Shown: positions 30,301 through 40,451, counted from the stretch's first letter. The stretch: DNA of 45,188 bases from a bacterium UBP8_UBA817 (GCA_945898045.1 CAMDGG010000003.1:74529-119716), one strand, 5' to 3'. The notes: generated from the sequence alone by a model not told the origin. Numbers and translations: made by a program.

Positions 30301-30738
30301 TCAATCCTGATCCAATTTATCAATCCGACTCTGATGCCGACCACCTTCAAACTTGGTCTCTAGCCACGTTCTTACCAACGTCGACGCCAACTCTGGATCC
30401 GTAGTCCGTCCACCCAAACACAATATATTGGCATTGTTATGCGCCTTGGACATCTCTGCCGTAAAGACATCGTGAACAACAGCCGCGCGGATACCCTTGA
30501 ACCTATTCGCCATCATACTAATACCCAGTCCCGTGCCACAAATCAAAATGCCTGCATCGGCCTTGCCTTCTAAAATAACTGAAACACCCTTGCGTGCAAA
30601 ATCTGGATAATCCACAGAAGCATCGGTATCTGTGCCAATATTAATGAGTGTGATGTCTGGTCTGGTCTGCTCCAAAAAATGCATAATCCGAGACTTTAAA
30701 GCCACTCCACCATGATCCGATCCAATAACTAAACGCAT
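30301..30738 (-). CDS. rpiB: Ribose-5-phosphate isomerase B (RpiB/LacAB family)
   Basis: MRLVIGSDHGGVALKSRI, DYPDFARKGVSVILEGKADAGILICGTGLGISMMANRFKGIRAAVVHD. Confidence 0.95.
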   Translation of the reverse strand: MRLVIGSDHGGVALKSRIMHFLEQTRPDITLINIGTDTDASVDYPDFARKGVSVILEGKADAGILICGTGLGISMMANRFKGIRAAVVHDVFTAEMSKAHNNANILCLGGRTTDPELASTLVRTWLETKFEGGRHQSRIDKLDQD

Positions 30739-31589
30739 CGTGTTTCTCCTTGTTTTAAATACTCTTTTACGGATTCTTCCCAAAATAGGGGGGTGAAAAT
30801 ATCTAAGTCTAAAAATTTACGGCAATTCAGGCGTGAATTCAACGGGCGTTTTGCAGGGGTAGGGTAGGCCTCTGTCGAAATAGACGAGAGCGTACATGGA
30901 ATATTTTGAAGTTTTAAGAAATAGGTCGCAAAATCAAACCACGTGGTGTATCCCTGGCTCGCGAAGTGATAGAGACCTTCTGCCGGTTCGTGAGCTATGA
31001 CTGCCAATACAGCCCGTGCAATTTCTATCGTCCAAGTCGGTGACCCCCACTGATCTCCCACAATAGAAAGGGCACCACGTTCTTTAGCCAGTTCAGAAAT
31101 GCGGCTTAAAAAATTCACGCCATATCGTCCAAATAACCACTGAACACGAAACACATATCCACGAACGCCACTCTCAAAAAAAGCGACTTCTCCAGCCCTT
31201 TTGGAGGCGCCATAGCGATTAACTGGATCACAAATATCGGTTTCTAAATAAGGCGCTTTCCCAAGTCCATTAAAAACATAGTCTGTAGAAAAATGAATCA
31301 AATGGACACCTTGTTTCTGACAAAGCGAGGCAAGGTTTGCAACCGCTACACCATTAATAGTATCAGCCAATTCGCCTTCAGATTCTGCTCGATCTACTGC
31401 AGTATAAGCCGCACAATTTATAGCCCAAGTGACGTCTGGATGTTGCGAAAAAATATGAGTTACGGCAACAGAATCGCACAAGTCCGCATCGGTCCGAAGT
31501 ATCGGGATAACGTTATGTCCTACCGAGACTAAAACGTCTCTAACATCATGCCCTAACATACCACCCGCTCCAAAAATCAAAATTTTCAT
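30729..31589 (-). CDS. rfbD: dTDP-4-dehydrorhamnose reductase family protein
   Basis: MKILIFGAGGMLGHDV, HFSTDYVFNGLGKAPYLETD, NRYGASKRAGE; overlaps rpiB by 10 bp. Confidence 0.88.
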   Translation of the reverse strand: MKILIFGAGGMLGHDVRDVLVSVGHNVIPILRTDADLCDSVAVTHIFSQHPDVTWAINCAAYTAVDRAESEGELADTINGVAVANLASLCQKQGVHLIHFSTDYVFNGLGKAPYLETDICDPVNRYGASKRAGEVAFFESGVRGYVFRVQWLFGRYGVNFLSRISELAKERGALSIVGDQWGSPTWTIEIARAVLAVIAHEPAEGLYHFASQGYTTWFDFATYFLKLQNIPCTLSSISTEAYPTPAKRPLNSRLNCRKFLDLDIFTPLFWEESVKEYLKQGETRCV

Positions 31590-31626
31590 GGACGGATTGT
31601 AGCATAGTTAATTACACTGATTGGAT

Positions 31627-33249
31627 ATGTCACACATCACATTCTATAGAAAATACAGATCTCGAAATTTTAAAGAAATCGTCGGCCAAGATCATGTTGT
31701 CCAAACTCTAGAAAACGCCATCACCTATGACCGTCTAACCCATGCTTATATTTTCTCTGGTCCACGAGGCACGGGAAAAACATCCGCAGCACGTATTCTC
31801 GCAAAAGTACTCAACTGCCAAGAAGGCCATGAAAAAGATCCCTACTTAACATGTCCCCTGTGTCATCGCATTTCGACTGGAAATTGTGTCGATATTATCG
31901 AAATCGATGCGGCTTCTAATACAGGCGTAGACAATATCCGCACCCTCAACGAACAAGTTAACTTTGCACCCGTAGAATGTACCTACAAACTCTACATTAT
32001 CGACGAAGCCCATATGCTAAGTACCGGCGCATTTAATGCACTCTTAAAAACTTTAGAAGAACCCCCGAGTAAGACTATTTTTGTACTGGCTACAACAGAG
32101 CCTCATAAAATTCCCGTCACCATTCATTCTCGGTGCCAACACCTCTATTTTAGAAGCGTAACAAGTAGTGATATCGTTCGGCAGCTTCGTATTATTGCGG
32201 ATGCTGAACAAATTTCTATAGACGACAAAAGCCTATACGTAATCGCAAGAAATTCCGGAGGTTCGATGCGCGATGCGGTTTCTTTATTAGACCAAATTTA
32301 TTCGTTTAAAGGTACCCAGATTAATTTGGAAGATGTCTTGCTCAGTTTGGGTGCGACGCAATGGGATCATTTATTAATTTTACTTGGGCACATCCTAAAT
32401 AAAGACGCCAAAAAAGCGTTATCCAATCTCCAAGAAATTACAGACAGCGGTGTAAATATAATTCAGCTCACGGCTGATATGACGACGCTAGTTAAACAAG
32501 CACTATTTATTAAATTGGGCCTCAGTGAAGAGCTAGATCTTGACGATGAAAGACTTCAAAAATTGCAAGCGCTTATAGCATCCAACTCTGCAGAAACCAT
32601 TCAAATCTTACTAGAAATGCTCGCCAAAATTGAAATGGAACTCCGTTGGTTTTCTGATCCCAAACTCTTGCTTCAAATCCGACTCCTCATGTTTATCAAA
32701 GACCAATCACCACCTCAAGAAATTCCTGTAAAACAAGAACAAAAGCAAGAAGCAAAAATAGAAAAAATAATACCTAAGCCATTCGCCGAGCCCATTCAAA
32801 AAATTATTGAAAAGCCAGTCGAAATTCGCATTGAAAAACCTGTTGAAAGACAAGTGGTGCCACCCACACCACAATCGCCTCAATGGGCCGTCTTCTTAGA
32901 GAAAATAAAAACAGTCAAACAAGGGCTCTATATTATTTTGAATGGCTCTACTGTTACTGAAATGACAGACACCGAAGTACATGTCAAATTAAAACAAGAT
33001 ATCAAATTTTTTAGAGAAAAATTAAAAGAATCCGAGAATCAAAAACTCATCGAAACGGTCATGAGTGAGGTCTTTGGAAAACCACTGAAGCTAAGTCTTC
33101 CGGGCTCAGATACTACGGTGCCCACTGTACCAAGCGAGTCTCCCATAGAATTTGAAAATAGTGTGCCAGTGATACAAGAAGAGCCCGCCGAAAAAAGCAA
33201 GAAAATAAATCAGATTATAGCCATGTTCGACGGTACACTCGTTTCTTAA
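31627..33249 (+). CDS. dnaX: DNA polymerase III subunit gamma/tau
   Basis: FYRKYRSRNFKEIVGQDHVVQTL, FSGPRGTGKTSAARILAKVLNC, DEAHMLSTGAFNALLKTLEEPP. Confidence 0.96.
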   Translation: MSHITFYRKYRSRNFKEIVGQDHVVQTLENAITYDRLTHAYIFSGPRGTGKTSAARILAKVLNCQEGHEKDPYLTCPLCHRISTGNCVDIIEIDAASNTGVDNIRTLNEQVNFAPVECTYKLYIIDEAHMLSTGAFNALLKTLEEPPSKTIFVLATTEPHKIPVTIHSRCQHLYFRSVTSSDIVRQLRIIADAEQISIDDKSLYVIARNSGGSMRDAVSLLDQIYSFKGTQINLEDVLLSLGATQWDHLLILLGHILNKDAKKALSNLQEITDSGVNIIQLTADMTTLVKQALFIKLGLSEELDLDDERLQKLQALIASNSAETIQILLEMLAKIEMELRWFSDPKLLLQIRLLMFIKDQSPPQEIPVKQEQKQEAKIEKIIPKPFAEPIQKIIEKPVEIRIEKPVERQVVPPTPQSPQWAVFLEKIKTVKQGLYIILNGSTVTEMTDTEVHVKLKQDIKFFREKLKESENQKLIETVMSEVFGKPLKLSLPGSDTTVPTVPSESPIEFENSVPVIQEEPAEKSKKINQIIAMFDGTLVS

Positions 33250-33292
33250 AACATGGTATCCTGAAACCATTACTTAAATTGGAGGATTTAAC

Positions 33293-33616
33293 ATGTTCGA
33301 TGGCTTAAAAGATATGGGCAAATTGCTCAAACAAGCAAAAGAAATGAAATCAAAAATGCAAGATGTACAAAAAGAACTTAAAAAAGTTCGTGTATCTTCA
33401 TCTGCTGCAAACGACAAAATTAAAATCGTGGTGACTGGTGAATTAGAAGTTATAGAACTTTCAATAGAACCCTCATTGCTAGATCCTAAGCATGCAAGTT
33501 CACTTGAAAAAGCACTCGTCAAACTCTTTAACGATGCCACCAATCAAGCAAAAACAATTGCAACACAAAAACTATCAGAAGTTTCCGGAGGATTAGATAT
33601 CCCCGGCCTAACCTAA
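33293..33616 (+). CDS. YbaB/EbfC nucleoid-associated protein
   Basis: MGKLLKQAKEMKSKMQDVQKELKKVRV, KTIATQKLSEVSGGLDIPGL; between dnaX and recR. Confidence 0.93.
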   Translation: MFDGLKDMGKLLKQAKEMKSKMQDVQKELKKVRVSSSAANDKIKIVVTGELEVIELSIEPSLLDPKHASSLEKALVKLFNDATNQAKTIATQKLSEVSGGLDIPGLT

Positions 33617-33631
33617 ACAATATCCAGGAGA

Positions 33632-34231
33632 ATGGATGATCACAATCCCCTCACCGGGCTGATTCATCAATTATCAAGATTGCCAGGAATTGGGCCTAGA
33701 TCTGCCCAGCGCCTGGCTTTTTTTTTCCTTTCACTCCCAAAACCAGATGTCGCAAAATTCACAGATGTCTTGATGCATACGCGTACACATATAAAATACT
33801 GTAAACGGTGTTTCAACTTATCGTTTACAGAACAGTGTTTTATTTGCGCCAACCCCAAACGACTTCCCGCGCAATTATGCATCGTCGCAGAACCAAGAGA
33901 TCTCATGGCGCTCGAAAGAACAGGGGAATTTAAAGGCCATTATCACGTCTTAGGCGGACTCATCTCGCCTATCGATGGCATCCATCCCGACGCCCTCCGC
34001 ATTCCAGAACTCATGGCACGCCTAAGAACTGAACCTATACAAGAACTCATCGTTGCATTAAATCCCACCATAGAAGGAGACACAACGGCACTCTACCTAA
34101 GTGAAATGTTGCGCGAGTTCCAAATACCCATAACGAAACTAGCCTACGGATTACCTGTGGGATCAGATATTGATTATGCTGATGAAATGACCTTGCAAAA
34201 AGCGTTCTCGGGGAGGACAAAAATTGAATAA
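33632..34231 (+). CDS. recR: Recombination protein RecR
   Basis: LIHQLSRLPGIGPRSAQRLAFFFL, CKRCFNLSFTEQCFICANP, GLISPIDGIHPDALRI, ALNPTIEGDTTALYL. Confidence 0.97.
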   Translation: MDDHNPLTGLIHQLSRLPGIGPRSAQRLAFFFLSLPKPDVAKFTDVLMHTRTHIKYCKRCFNLSFTEQCFICANPKRLPAQLCIVAEPRDLMALERTGEFKGHYHVLGGLISPIDGIHPDALRIPELMARLRTEPIQELIVALNPTIEGDTTALYLSEMLREFQIPITKLAYGLPVGSDIDYADEMTLQKAFSGRTKIE

Positions 34232-35768
34232 AGAATTTGCAAAAGTAGACGATTTAAACCGACTCATAAACTATTTACCGGCACCTATTCGTAACCGCAT
34301 TAAAACCATTCCAAATTACCAACTCATCACCGAAATTGTCATGGACTTAGGCCAAAAAGTAGAAGTCCGTTTCCAAGAAGGATTTGAACGTCTACATGAT
34401 CTGCCAAAAATAACCTATCAAGACATCGCGACAGTTACTCATAGTATTGGGGCATTCAATACAGACAATCGCGCTGGCATCGAAGGGACACTCCACCGTA
34501 TTTCTGCTATTCGTAACAGACAAGGTGTTGTCGTAGGTCTCACCTGTCGGGTTGGCCGCGCTATCACAGGCACTGTCGAATTGATACGGGATCTAGTAGA
34601 AAGTAGAAAAAGCCTCCTATTTTTAGGGTCCCCCGGCATCGGAAAAACCACCAATCTAAGAGAAACTGCACGCGTCTTAGCAGATGATCTTTTACTACGC
34701 GTTATAATTATCGACACCTCCAACGAAATTGCAGGGGACGGGGATATTCCTCACCCAGGAATCGGTACCGCCAGACGCATGCAAGTGCCATCTCCGGACA
34801 TGCAGCATCACGTGATGATTGAAGCCGTAGAAAACCACATGCCACAAGTTATTATCGTCGATGAAATTGGTACAGAAGAAGAAGCAAAAGCCGCCAGAAC
34901 CATTGCAGAACGTGGCGTCCAACTTATCGCAACCGCGCACGGATATACCCTCGAAAACCTCATTAAAAACCCAACACTTTCCGATCTAGTGGGAGGTATT
35001 CAGTCTGTAATATTGGGAGATGAAGAAGCCAAATTTCGTGGCACACAAAAAACAGTCCTAGAAAGAAAAGCCCTGCCCACATTTCACAGTCTCATTGAAA
35101 TCAGAGAAAGAGATCTCTACGCAATCTATCCCGATATTGCACATGCTGTAGATCATTATTTGCGCGGCGAACAAGTGGATCCTGAAATACGCTATCGTAA
35201 AGGAACGCAACAACATAGCGATTCTCAAAATAAAATAGGTTTTGAAAAATCAAATACAGCACCCAAAGAACCCAAAAGACGTATCAGAAATCCGTCAAAC
35301 GATGCCTATTCGTTTTTTCCATTTGGTATTAACGTCGAAACCATTAATGCTGTCATTCACAGTCTCCAACTTCCCGTAGAAATTGCACCCACTATTCATG
35401 ATGCAGACGGCATTTTAACTGTTCAAACGCAACTCAACGGCAAAGGAAAAAACAAGCTCCAACTCCTCACCCAAGGTAAACAAATTCCTGTGCACGTTCT
35501 CAAACGAAATTCCAACGCGCAACTCGTCCAATTTTTTAAACGCTATTTCAACATCCCAGAAAATGACGAACAACTAGAAGCCGAAGCCCTCAGAGAAATC
35601 AAAAAAGCCTGTACCCGTTGTGTCGAAGAACATCGCATCGTCGAAGTTGCGCCACGCCCCGATTTTTTACGTAGAATCCAACGTCAATACGTAGAAGAAA
35701 AAGGCCTCAACGGCATCAGTGTCGGTGAAGAACCCAATCGTCGTATTCGCATCTACCCAAAAGGATAA
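34224..35768 (+). CDS. AAA ATPase with R3H-like C-terminus, Ycf45/SpoIIIAA-like
   Basis: RNRQGVVVGLTCRVGRAITGTVELIRDLVESRKSLLFLGSPGIGKTTNLRETAR, VIIVDEIGTEEEAKAARTIAERGVQLIATAHGYTLENLIKNPTLSDLVGGIQSV; TTG start behind GGGGAGGA. Confidence 0.85.
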   Translation: MNKEFAKVDDLNRLINYLPAPIRNRIKTIPNYQLITEIVMDLGQKVEVRFQEGFERLHDLPKITYQDIATVTHSIGAFNTDNRAGIEGTLHRISAIRNRQGVVVGLTCRVGRAITGTVELIRDLVESRKSLLFLGSPGIGKTTNLRETARVLADDLLLRVIIIDTSNEIAGDGDIPHPGIGTARRMQVPSPDMQHHVMIEAVENHMPQVIIVDEIGTEEEAKAARTIAERGVQLIATAHGYTLENLIKNPTLSDLVGGIQSVILGDEEAKFRGTQKTVLERKALPTFHSLIEIRERDLYAIYPDIAHAVDHYLRGEQVDPEIRYRKGTQQHSDSQNKIGFEKSNTAPKEPKRRIRNPSNDAYSFFPFGINVETINAVIHSLQLPVEIAPTIHDADGILTVQTQLNGKGKNKLQLLTQGKQIPVHVLKRNSNAQLVQFFKRYFNIPENDEQLEAEALREIKKACTRCVEEHRIVEVAPRPDFLRRIQRQYVEEKGLNGISVGEEPNRRIRIYPKG

Positions 35769-35779
35769 TTTAAGCACCC

Positions 35780-36388
35780 ATGTTTATTACATTCGAAGGC
35801 ATTGAAGGCGGTGGAAAAAGTACCCAAGTCCAAAAAATTTCAGACGCGCTCACCAAAGCCGGCTACAACATCGTCCAAACCAAAGAGCCCGGCGGCACTG
35901 CCATCGGCCAAGAGCTTCGCCGCATGATTCTAGATCCCAACCAACGCTTCCACTCGCCCTACACCGAAGTCATGCTCTTCTTCGCCGACCGTCTAGAACA
36001 CGTCGAAACCGTCATCAAACCTGCTCTTGCATCCGGAAAAATCGTCCTCTGCGATCGCTACATCGACTCCACCATCGCCTACCAAATTGGTGGACGCGGC
36101 ATGCCCAAACCTCTCATCGAAACCCTCACCCAACTCGTCGATCTCAAACCTGATCTTACCCTTCTCTTCGATCTCTCCCCAGAAGAAGGTCTCCAACGCG
36201 CCAAACAACGCGCCGCCCTAGACCGCTTCGAACAAGAATCCATAGACTTCCACAGCCGCATCCGACACAGCTATCTCGACCAAGCCAAAAAAGAACCAGA
36301 TCGCATCAAAGTCATCTCCGCATCATGCGATATCGAACCCCTTTTTGAACGTTTAATGAAGGACTATATTTTACCTTCACTATCGTGA
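35780..36388 (+). CDS. tmk: Thymidylate kinase
   Basis: MFITFEGIEGGGKSTQVQKI, TKEPGGTAIGQELR, DRYIDSTIAYQIGGRG. Confidence 0.96.
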   Translation: MFITFEGIEGGGKSTQVQKISDALTKAGYNIVQTKEPGGTAIGQELRRMILDPNQRFHSPYTEVMLFFADRLEHVETVIKPALASGKIVLCDRYIDSTIAYQIGGRGMPKPLIETLTQLVDLKPDLTLLFDLSPEEGLQRAKQRAALDRFEQESIDFHSRIRHSYLDQAKKEPDRIKVISASCDIEPLFERLMKDYILPSLS

Positions 36389-36398
36389 TGATCTTAAG

Positions 36399-38063
36399 AT
36401 GAAAATAGAAAACCAATCTGAACAACCGTTTTTAAAAGAATTATTAGAAAATCTAATTGAAAATTGGGAAAATGAAACTGTTGAATTTAAACGGGAGTGT
36501 AATTCAAACTCTGAAATTGGAAAATATTTTTCAGCACTCTCAAACGAAGCTAATCTTAGAAATAAGGAAAAAGCATGGTTGATACTTGGTATAGACAATA
36601 AGGCCCGAAAAATTATAGGCGCCGAGTTTAAAAAAGACCGCTTTAAAGATACCCAACACACTATTCTTCAGATGGTTCAGCCGGCAATTACATTCCGTAA
36701 TATTTATAAGCTTCAAACGACACAAGGCCAAGTGATTTTTCTGGAAATACCTGCTGCTCCTCTAGGCATGCCCATTGCGTGTGATGGACATTATTACGCA
36801 AGAGCTGGAGAAAGCCTAAAATCCTTAGGTTTAGACAAGCTAGATGAGATGAGAAATCAAAGTAGCGCATCAGACTGGACAGCTCACATAGTAAATGACG
36901 CCACTATCACCAATCTTGACTCAATTGCTCTGCAAAGATCTCGAGAAGCATTTATGAAAAAATATGCTAATCGGTTTGACGTAGATGAAATGCTTAGTTG
37001 GTCTGATATGACATTTCTGGATCGCGCAAAATTGACGATCAATGGAAACATAACGAGAACAACTCTTTTATTGCTTGGAAAACCTGAGGCAGCGCATCTT
37101 TTATTACCATATCCTTCACAATTAACTTGGAAACTAGAGGGGCCAGAGCGTGCGTATCAGCATTTTGGCCTTCCGTTTATTTTAAATACAACGCACCTGT
37201 ATCAGCTGATACGAAATGTCCAGATTCGCATTTTACCTCAAGATGACTTGTTCCCAATAGAGGTTGCAAAGTACGATCAAAAAATATTTCTAGAAGCTTT
37301 GCATAATTGTATTGCCCATCAAGACTATTCGCGTAATGGCAGGGTTATTGTAACAGAACGTTTGGATCGGTTAATTTTTGAGAATGAGGGTTCTTTTTTT
37401 GAAGGGAGTCCAATAGATTATATCTCTGGAGAAAAAACCCCTAGGCGTTATCGGAATCCCTTTTTGACACAAGCCATGTCTGAATTAAACATGATCGATA
37501 CGATGGGGTATGGTATCCATCAAATGTATATTGGTCAGGCACGTCGCTATTTCCCAATGCCAGATTATGATCTGAGCGATCCAAAGGCAGTAAAAATGAC
37601 ACTGTATGGCAGTATAGTAGATCCTACGTACAGTAAACTTTTAATACAGAAAACAGATTTAAAAATAGACGAGATTTTTGCCCTAGATCGTATTCAAAAA
37701 AAACTACCTATCGATGATTCCAAAATAAAATTTTTGCGTCAAAGAAAATTAATCGAAGGAAGAAAGCCAAATTTTCATGTTTCTGCTTCTATTGCGTCTG
37801 TAACAGCCTCAAAAGCGGATTATATTAGAACACGTGCTCAAGATGATACATTCTATATCAAACTGATTAATGATTATCTTTTAAGATTTAGTTCGGCTAC
37901 ACGAATAGAAATTGACAAGCTTTTATGGGAAAAACTCAGTGACGGATTAAGCGATAATCAAAAGAAAAATAAAATTAATAATCTTATTTTTAAAATGAGG
38001 TCAACAAATAAAATTAAAAACTCTGGTTCAGATCGAAAGCCAAAGTGGATTCTACTCAAGTAA
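36399..38063 (+). CDS. AlbA_2/Schlafen-type ATP-binding protein (putative transcriptional regulator)
   Basis: ENETVEFKRECNSNSEIGKYFSALSNEANLRNKEKAWLILGIDNKARKIIGAEF; ALHNCIAHQDYSRNGRVIVTERLDRLIFENEGSFFEG (HATPase_c_4-like); C-terminal winged-helix-like region. Confidence 0.8.
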   Translation: MKIENQSEQPFLKELLENLIENWENETVEFKRECNSNSEIGKYFSALSNEANLRNKEKAWLILGIDNKARKIIGAEFKKDRFKDTQHTILQMVQPAITFRNIYKLQTTQGQVIFLEIPAAPLGMPIACDGHYYARAGESLKSLGLDKLDEMRNQSSASDWTAHIVNDATITNLDSIALQRSREAFMKKYANRFDVDEMLSWSDMTFLDRAKLTINGNITRTTLLLLGKPEAAHLLLPYPSQLTWKLEGPERAYQHFGLPFILNTTHLYQLIRNVQIRILPQDDLFPIEVAKYDQKIFLEALHNCIAHQDYSRNGRVIVTERLDRLIFENEGSFFEGSPIDYISGEKTPRRYRNPFLTQAMSELNMIDTMGYGIHQMYIGQARRYFPMPDYDLSDPKAVKMTLYGSIVDPTYSKLLIQKTDLKIDEIFALDRIQKKLPIDDSKIKFLRQRKLIEGRKPNFHVSASIASVTASKADYIRTRAQDDTFYIKLINDYLLRFSSATRIEIDKLLWEKLSDGLSDNQKKNKINNLIFKMRSTNKIKNSGSDRKPKWILLK

Positions 38064-38107
38064 GTTTAAGAGTATTTTAAGAGTATTTTAAGAGTATTTT
38101 AAGAGTA
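38064..38107. repeat. Four tandem 11-bp repeats (TTTTAAGAGTA)
   Basis: gTTTAAGAGTA|TTTTAAGAGTA|TTTTAAGAGTA|TTTTAAGAGTA starting right after the stop codon at 38061-38063. Confidence 0.95.
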
Positions 38108-38205
38108 AAATGCTTTTTTTGTATTTAAAAAACTAGTATCTTGCGGTGTCAAAAGTTGTAGAAATATGCTAGCGTTAAACCCTAATCTTTTTGGAGGTAT
38201 AAGTC

Positions 38206-39585
38206 ATGTCATTTAGAATTGAAAAAGATACGATGGGTGAAATCCAAGTCCCCTCGGATCGGTATTATGGTGCACAATCAGCTCGCTCGTTAGTCCACTT
38301 TGCAATTGGTATCGAAACATTCCCGCGTGAACTGATTCGTGCGTTGGGCATTCTCAAAAAAGCAGCGGCACTTACCAATCTAGATTGTGGTGTACTCACC
38401 CAAGAAAAATGTGATCTGATTTGTCAGGCTGCAGACGAAGTCATTTCCGGCAAATTAGACGCCCATTTCCCTCTCTCCGTTTGGCAGACCGGTAGCGGCA
38501 CCCAAAGCAACATGAACGTAAACGAAGTTATCTCCAATCGGGCCATCGAAATCGCTGGTGGCGTTATGGGAAGCAAAACCCCCATTCATCCCAATGACGA
38601 TGTAAACAAATCACAATCTTCAAACGACACATTTCCAACCGCCATGTCCATCGCAGCTGTTGCAGAAACCTATCGTCGTCTCATCCCCATGATTGCAGTA
38701 CTACGCGACACGTTTCAAAAAAAGTCAGATACGTTTAAAGACATCGTCAAAATCGGACGTACCCATTTAATGGACGCTACGCCATTGACAGTCGGCCAAG
38801 AATTTTCTGGCTACACCCAACAACTCCAATACGCACTAGATCGCATTCAAGGGACATTACCCCGTCTTTCCGAACTCGCCCTAGGCGGAACCGCAGTAGG
38901 CACAGGCCTAAACACCCCAGAAGGCTACGCAGAAAAAGTAGCCAAAAAAATTGCCCAACTCACCCATCTTCCATTCCAATCAGCCCCAAATAAATTCGAA
39001 GCACTCAGTGCCCACGATGCCATGGTAGAAATGAGCGGCGTTCTCAAAACAATTGCGTGCTCACTCCACAAAATCGCCAATGATATTCGCCTCTCAGCAT
39101 CCGGTCCACGCTGCGGTATTGGCGAACTCACCATCCCAGAAAACGAACCAGGCTCCAGCATCATGCCCGGAAAAGTAAACCCCACCCAAAGCGAAGCCAT
39201 GACCATGGTCGCAGCACAAGTCATTGGTAACGACGCAGCAATAGGTTTTGCCGGTGCCAACGGACACTTCCAATTAAATGTCTACAAACCCGTCATCATT
39301 TTCAATCTTCTACAATCTATTAGATTAATCGCCGACTCATGCGAAAGCTTCAATCACCATTGTGCTACAGGCATCGAACCCAATCGCATCATCATCGAAA
39401 AAAATCTACAAAATTCTCTCATGCTCGTTACAGCTCTCAACACACATATCGGTTACGACAACGCAGCAAAAATCGCCAAAACTGCACACAAAGAAAACAA
39501 GACACTCAAACAAGTGGCCGTTGAGTTAGGGCTAGTGACATCAGAGCAATTTGATCTCTGGGTTAAACCCGAAGAAATGATCTAA
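38206..39585 (+). CDS. fumC: Class II fumarate hydratase
   Basis: [72 protein letters not shown]. Confidence 0.97.
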   Translation: MSFRIEKDTMGEIQVPSDRYYGAQSARSLVHFAIGIETFPRELIRALGILKKAAALTNLDCGVLTQEKCDLICQAADEVISGKLDAHFPLSVWQTGSGTQSNMNVNEVISNRAIEIAGGVMGSKTPIHPNDDVNKSQSSNDTFPTAMSIAAVAETYRRLIPMIAVLRDTFQKKSDTFKDIVKIGRTHLMDATPLTVGQEFSGYTQQLQYALDRIQGTLPRLSELALGGTAVGTGLNTPEGYAEKVAKKIAQLTHLPFQSAPNKFEALSAHDAMVEMSGVLKTIACSLHKIANDIRLSASGPRCGIGELTIPENEPGSSIMPGKVNPTQSEAMTMVAAQVIGNDAAIGFAGANGHFQLNVYKPVIIFNLLQSIRLIADSCESFNHHCATGIEPNRIIIEKNLQNSLMLVTALNTHIGYDNAAKIAKTAHKENKTLKQVAVELGLVTSEQFDLWVKPEEMI

Positions 39586-39624
39586 AAAGGTTCAAGCTTT
39601 TTCAGTATAGACACCATCCAAAAG

Positions 39625-39655
39625 TTTAAGTATGCTTAATTTAAGCATGCTTAAA
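39625..39655. promoter_or_regulatory. Tandem palindromic operator candidate upstream of the metal-uptake operon
   Basis: TTTAAGTATGCTTAA followed directly by perfect 16-bp palindrome TTTAAGCATGCTTAAA. Confidence 0.7.
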
Positions 39656-39674
39656 AATCTTAGGAGTTCTTTAT

Positions 39675-40436
39675 ATGAAAATACAGTTCAAAACACTTTT
39701 AATCGCATCATTATTAATACCCTCTCTATCCCATTCTGAACCCATTGTCACCGATCGACCTGACTTTACCGAAAGCTCTCAAGTCGTAGAATTAGGGAAA
39801 ATTCAGATTGAAGCGGGCTACACCTTTTCAGAATCAGATACTACGCAGGGGCATACTTTAGGCGAGCTCTTGATCCGAATCCCCGTTCTTCCTAGACTAG
39901 AAGCGCGATTGGGAATCAATTCCTTCGCTTTTTCAAACGAAGGCTCGACCGAAACATCAGGATTACAAGACAGCTCGATCGGCATCAAAGCGATGATACT
40001 CCCAGAACAAAACGGATGGATACCTCAAACCTCACTCATTGCAGGAACGACGCTTCCTACGGGCGGAAATCCGTACAGTGAATCTACCCTTCAGCCAGGT
40101 GTTAAGTTCTGTTTCGGTTGGGAACTTTCTGAAAACTGGGCACTATCCTCAAACCTCAATTACGATAGATCCAGCGAAGCAGGCACAGCCTTTAACGAAT
40201 TTTCTCAAAGTCTGTCACTAGGATGGGGATTTGCGGACCAATGGGGAGCCTACCTTGAAGCCTTTAGTTTTCAACCTGATTTAGCAGGAAAAGTAGCGTC
40301 GACCTATATCAATACAGGGCTTACGTATCTGATCTCAGATGATTTACAATTAGATGCACGTGTTGGAAGTGGGCTCAATGGTATTAATAAAGATTATTTT
40401 ATCGGATTCGGTGCTTCAAGCCGATTCAAAATTTAG
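39675..40436 (+). CDS. Outer-membrane beta-barrel protein (transporter family, MetA-phenol-degradation-like)
   Basis: Signal peptide; PIVTDRPDFTESSQVVELGKIQIEAGYTFSES; alternating amphipathic strands; C-terminal YFIGFGASSRFKI. Confidence 0.75.
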   Translation: MKIQFKTLLIASLLIPSLSHSEPIVTDRPDFTESSQVVELGKIQIEAGYTFSESDTTQGHTLGELLIRIPVLPRLEARLGINSFAFSNEGSTETSGLQDSSIGIKAMILPEQNGWIPQTSLIAGTTLPTGGNPYSESTLQPGVKFCFGWELSENWALSSNLNYDRSSEAGTAFNEFSQSLSLGWGFADQWGAYLEAFSFQPDLAGKVASTYINTGLTYLISDDLQLDARVGSGLNGINKDYFIGFGASSRFKI

Positions 40437-40451
40437 AAAAGGAAAATTTGC

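Noticed and set aside
32400-32430. Possible programmed -1 frameshift site (C AAA AAA G) in dnaX for gamma-subunit production
   Set aside because: Wrong phase for the A AAA AAG heptamer and too early in the gene relative to domain III; no convincing stimulatory hairpin seen.
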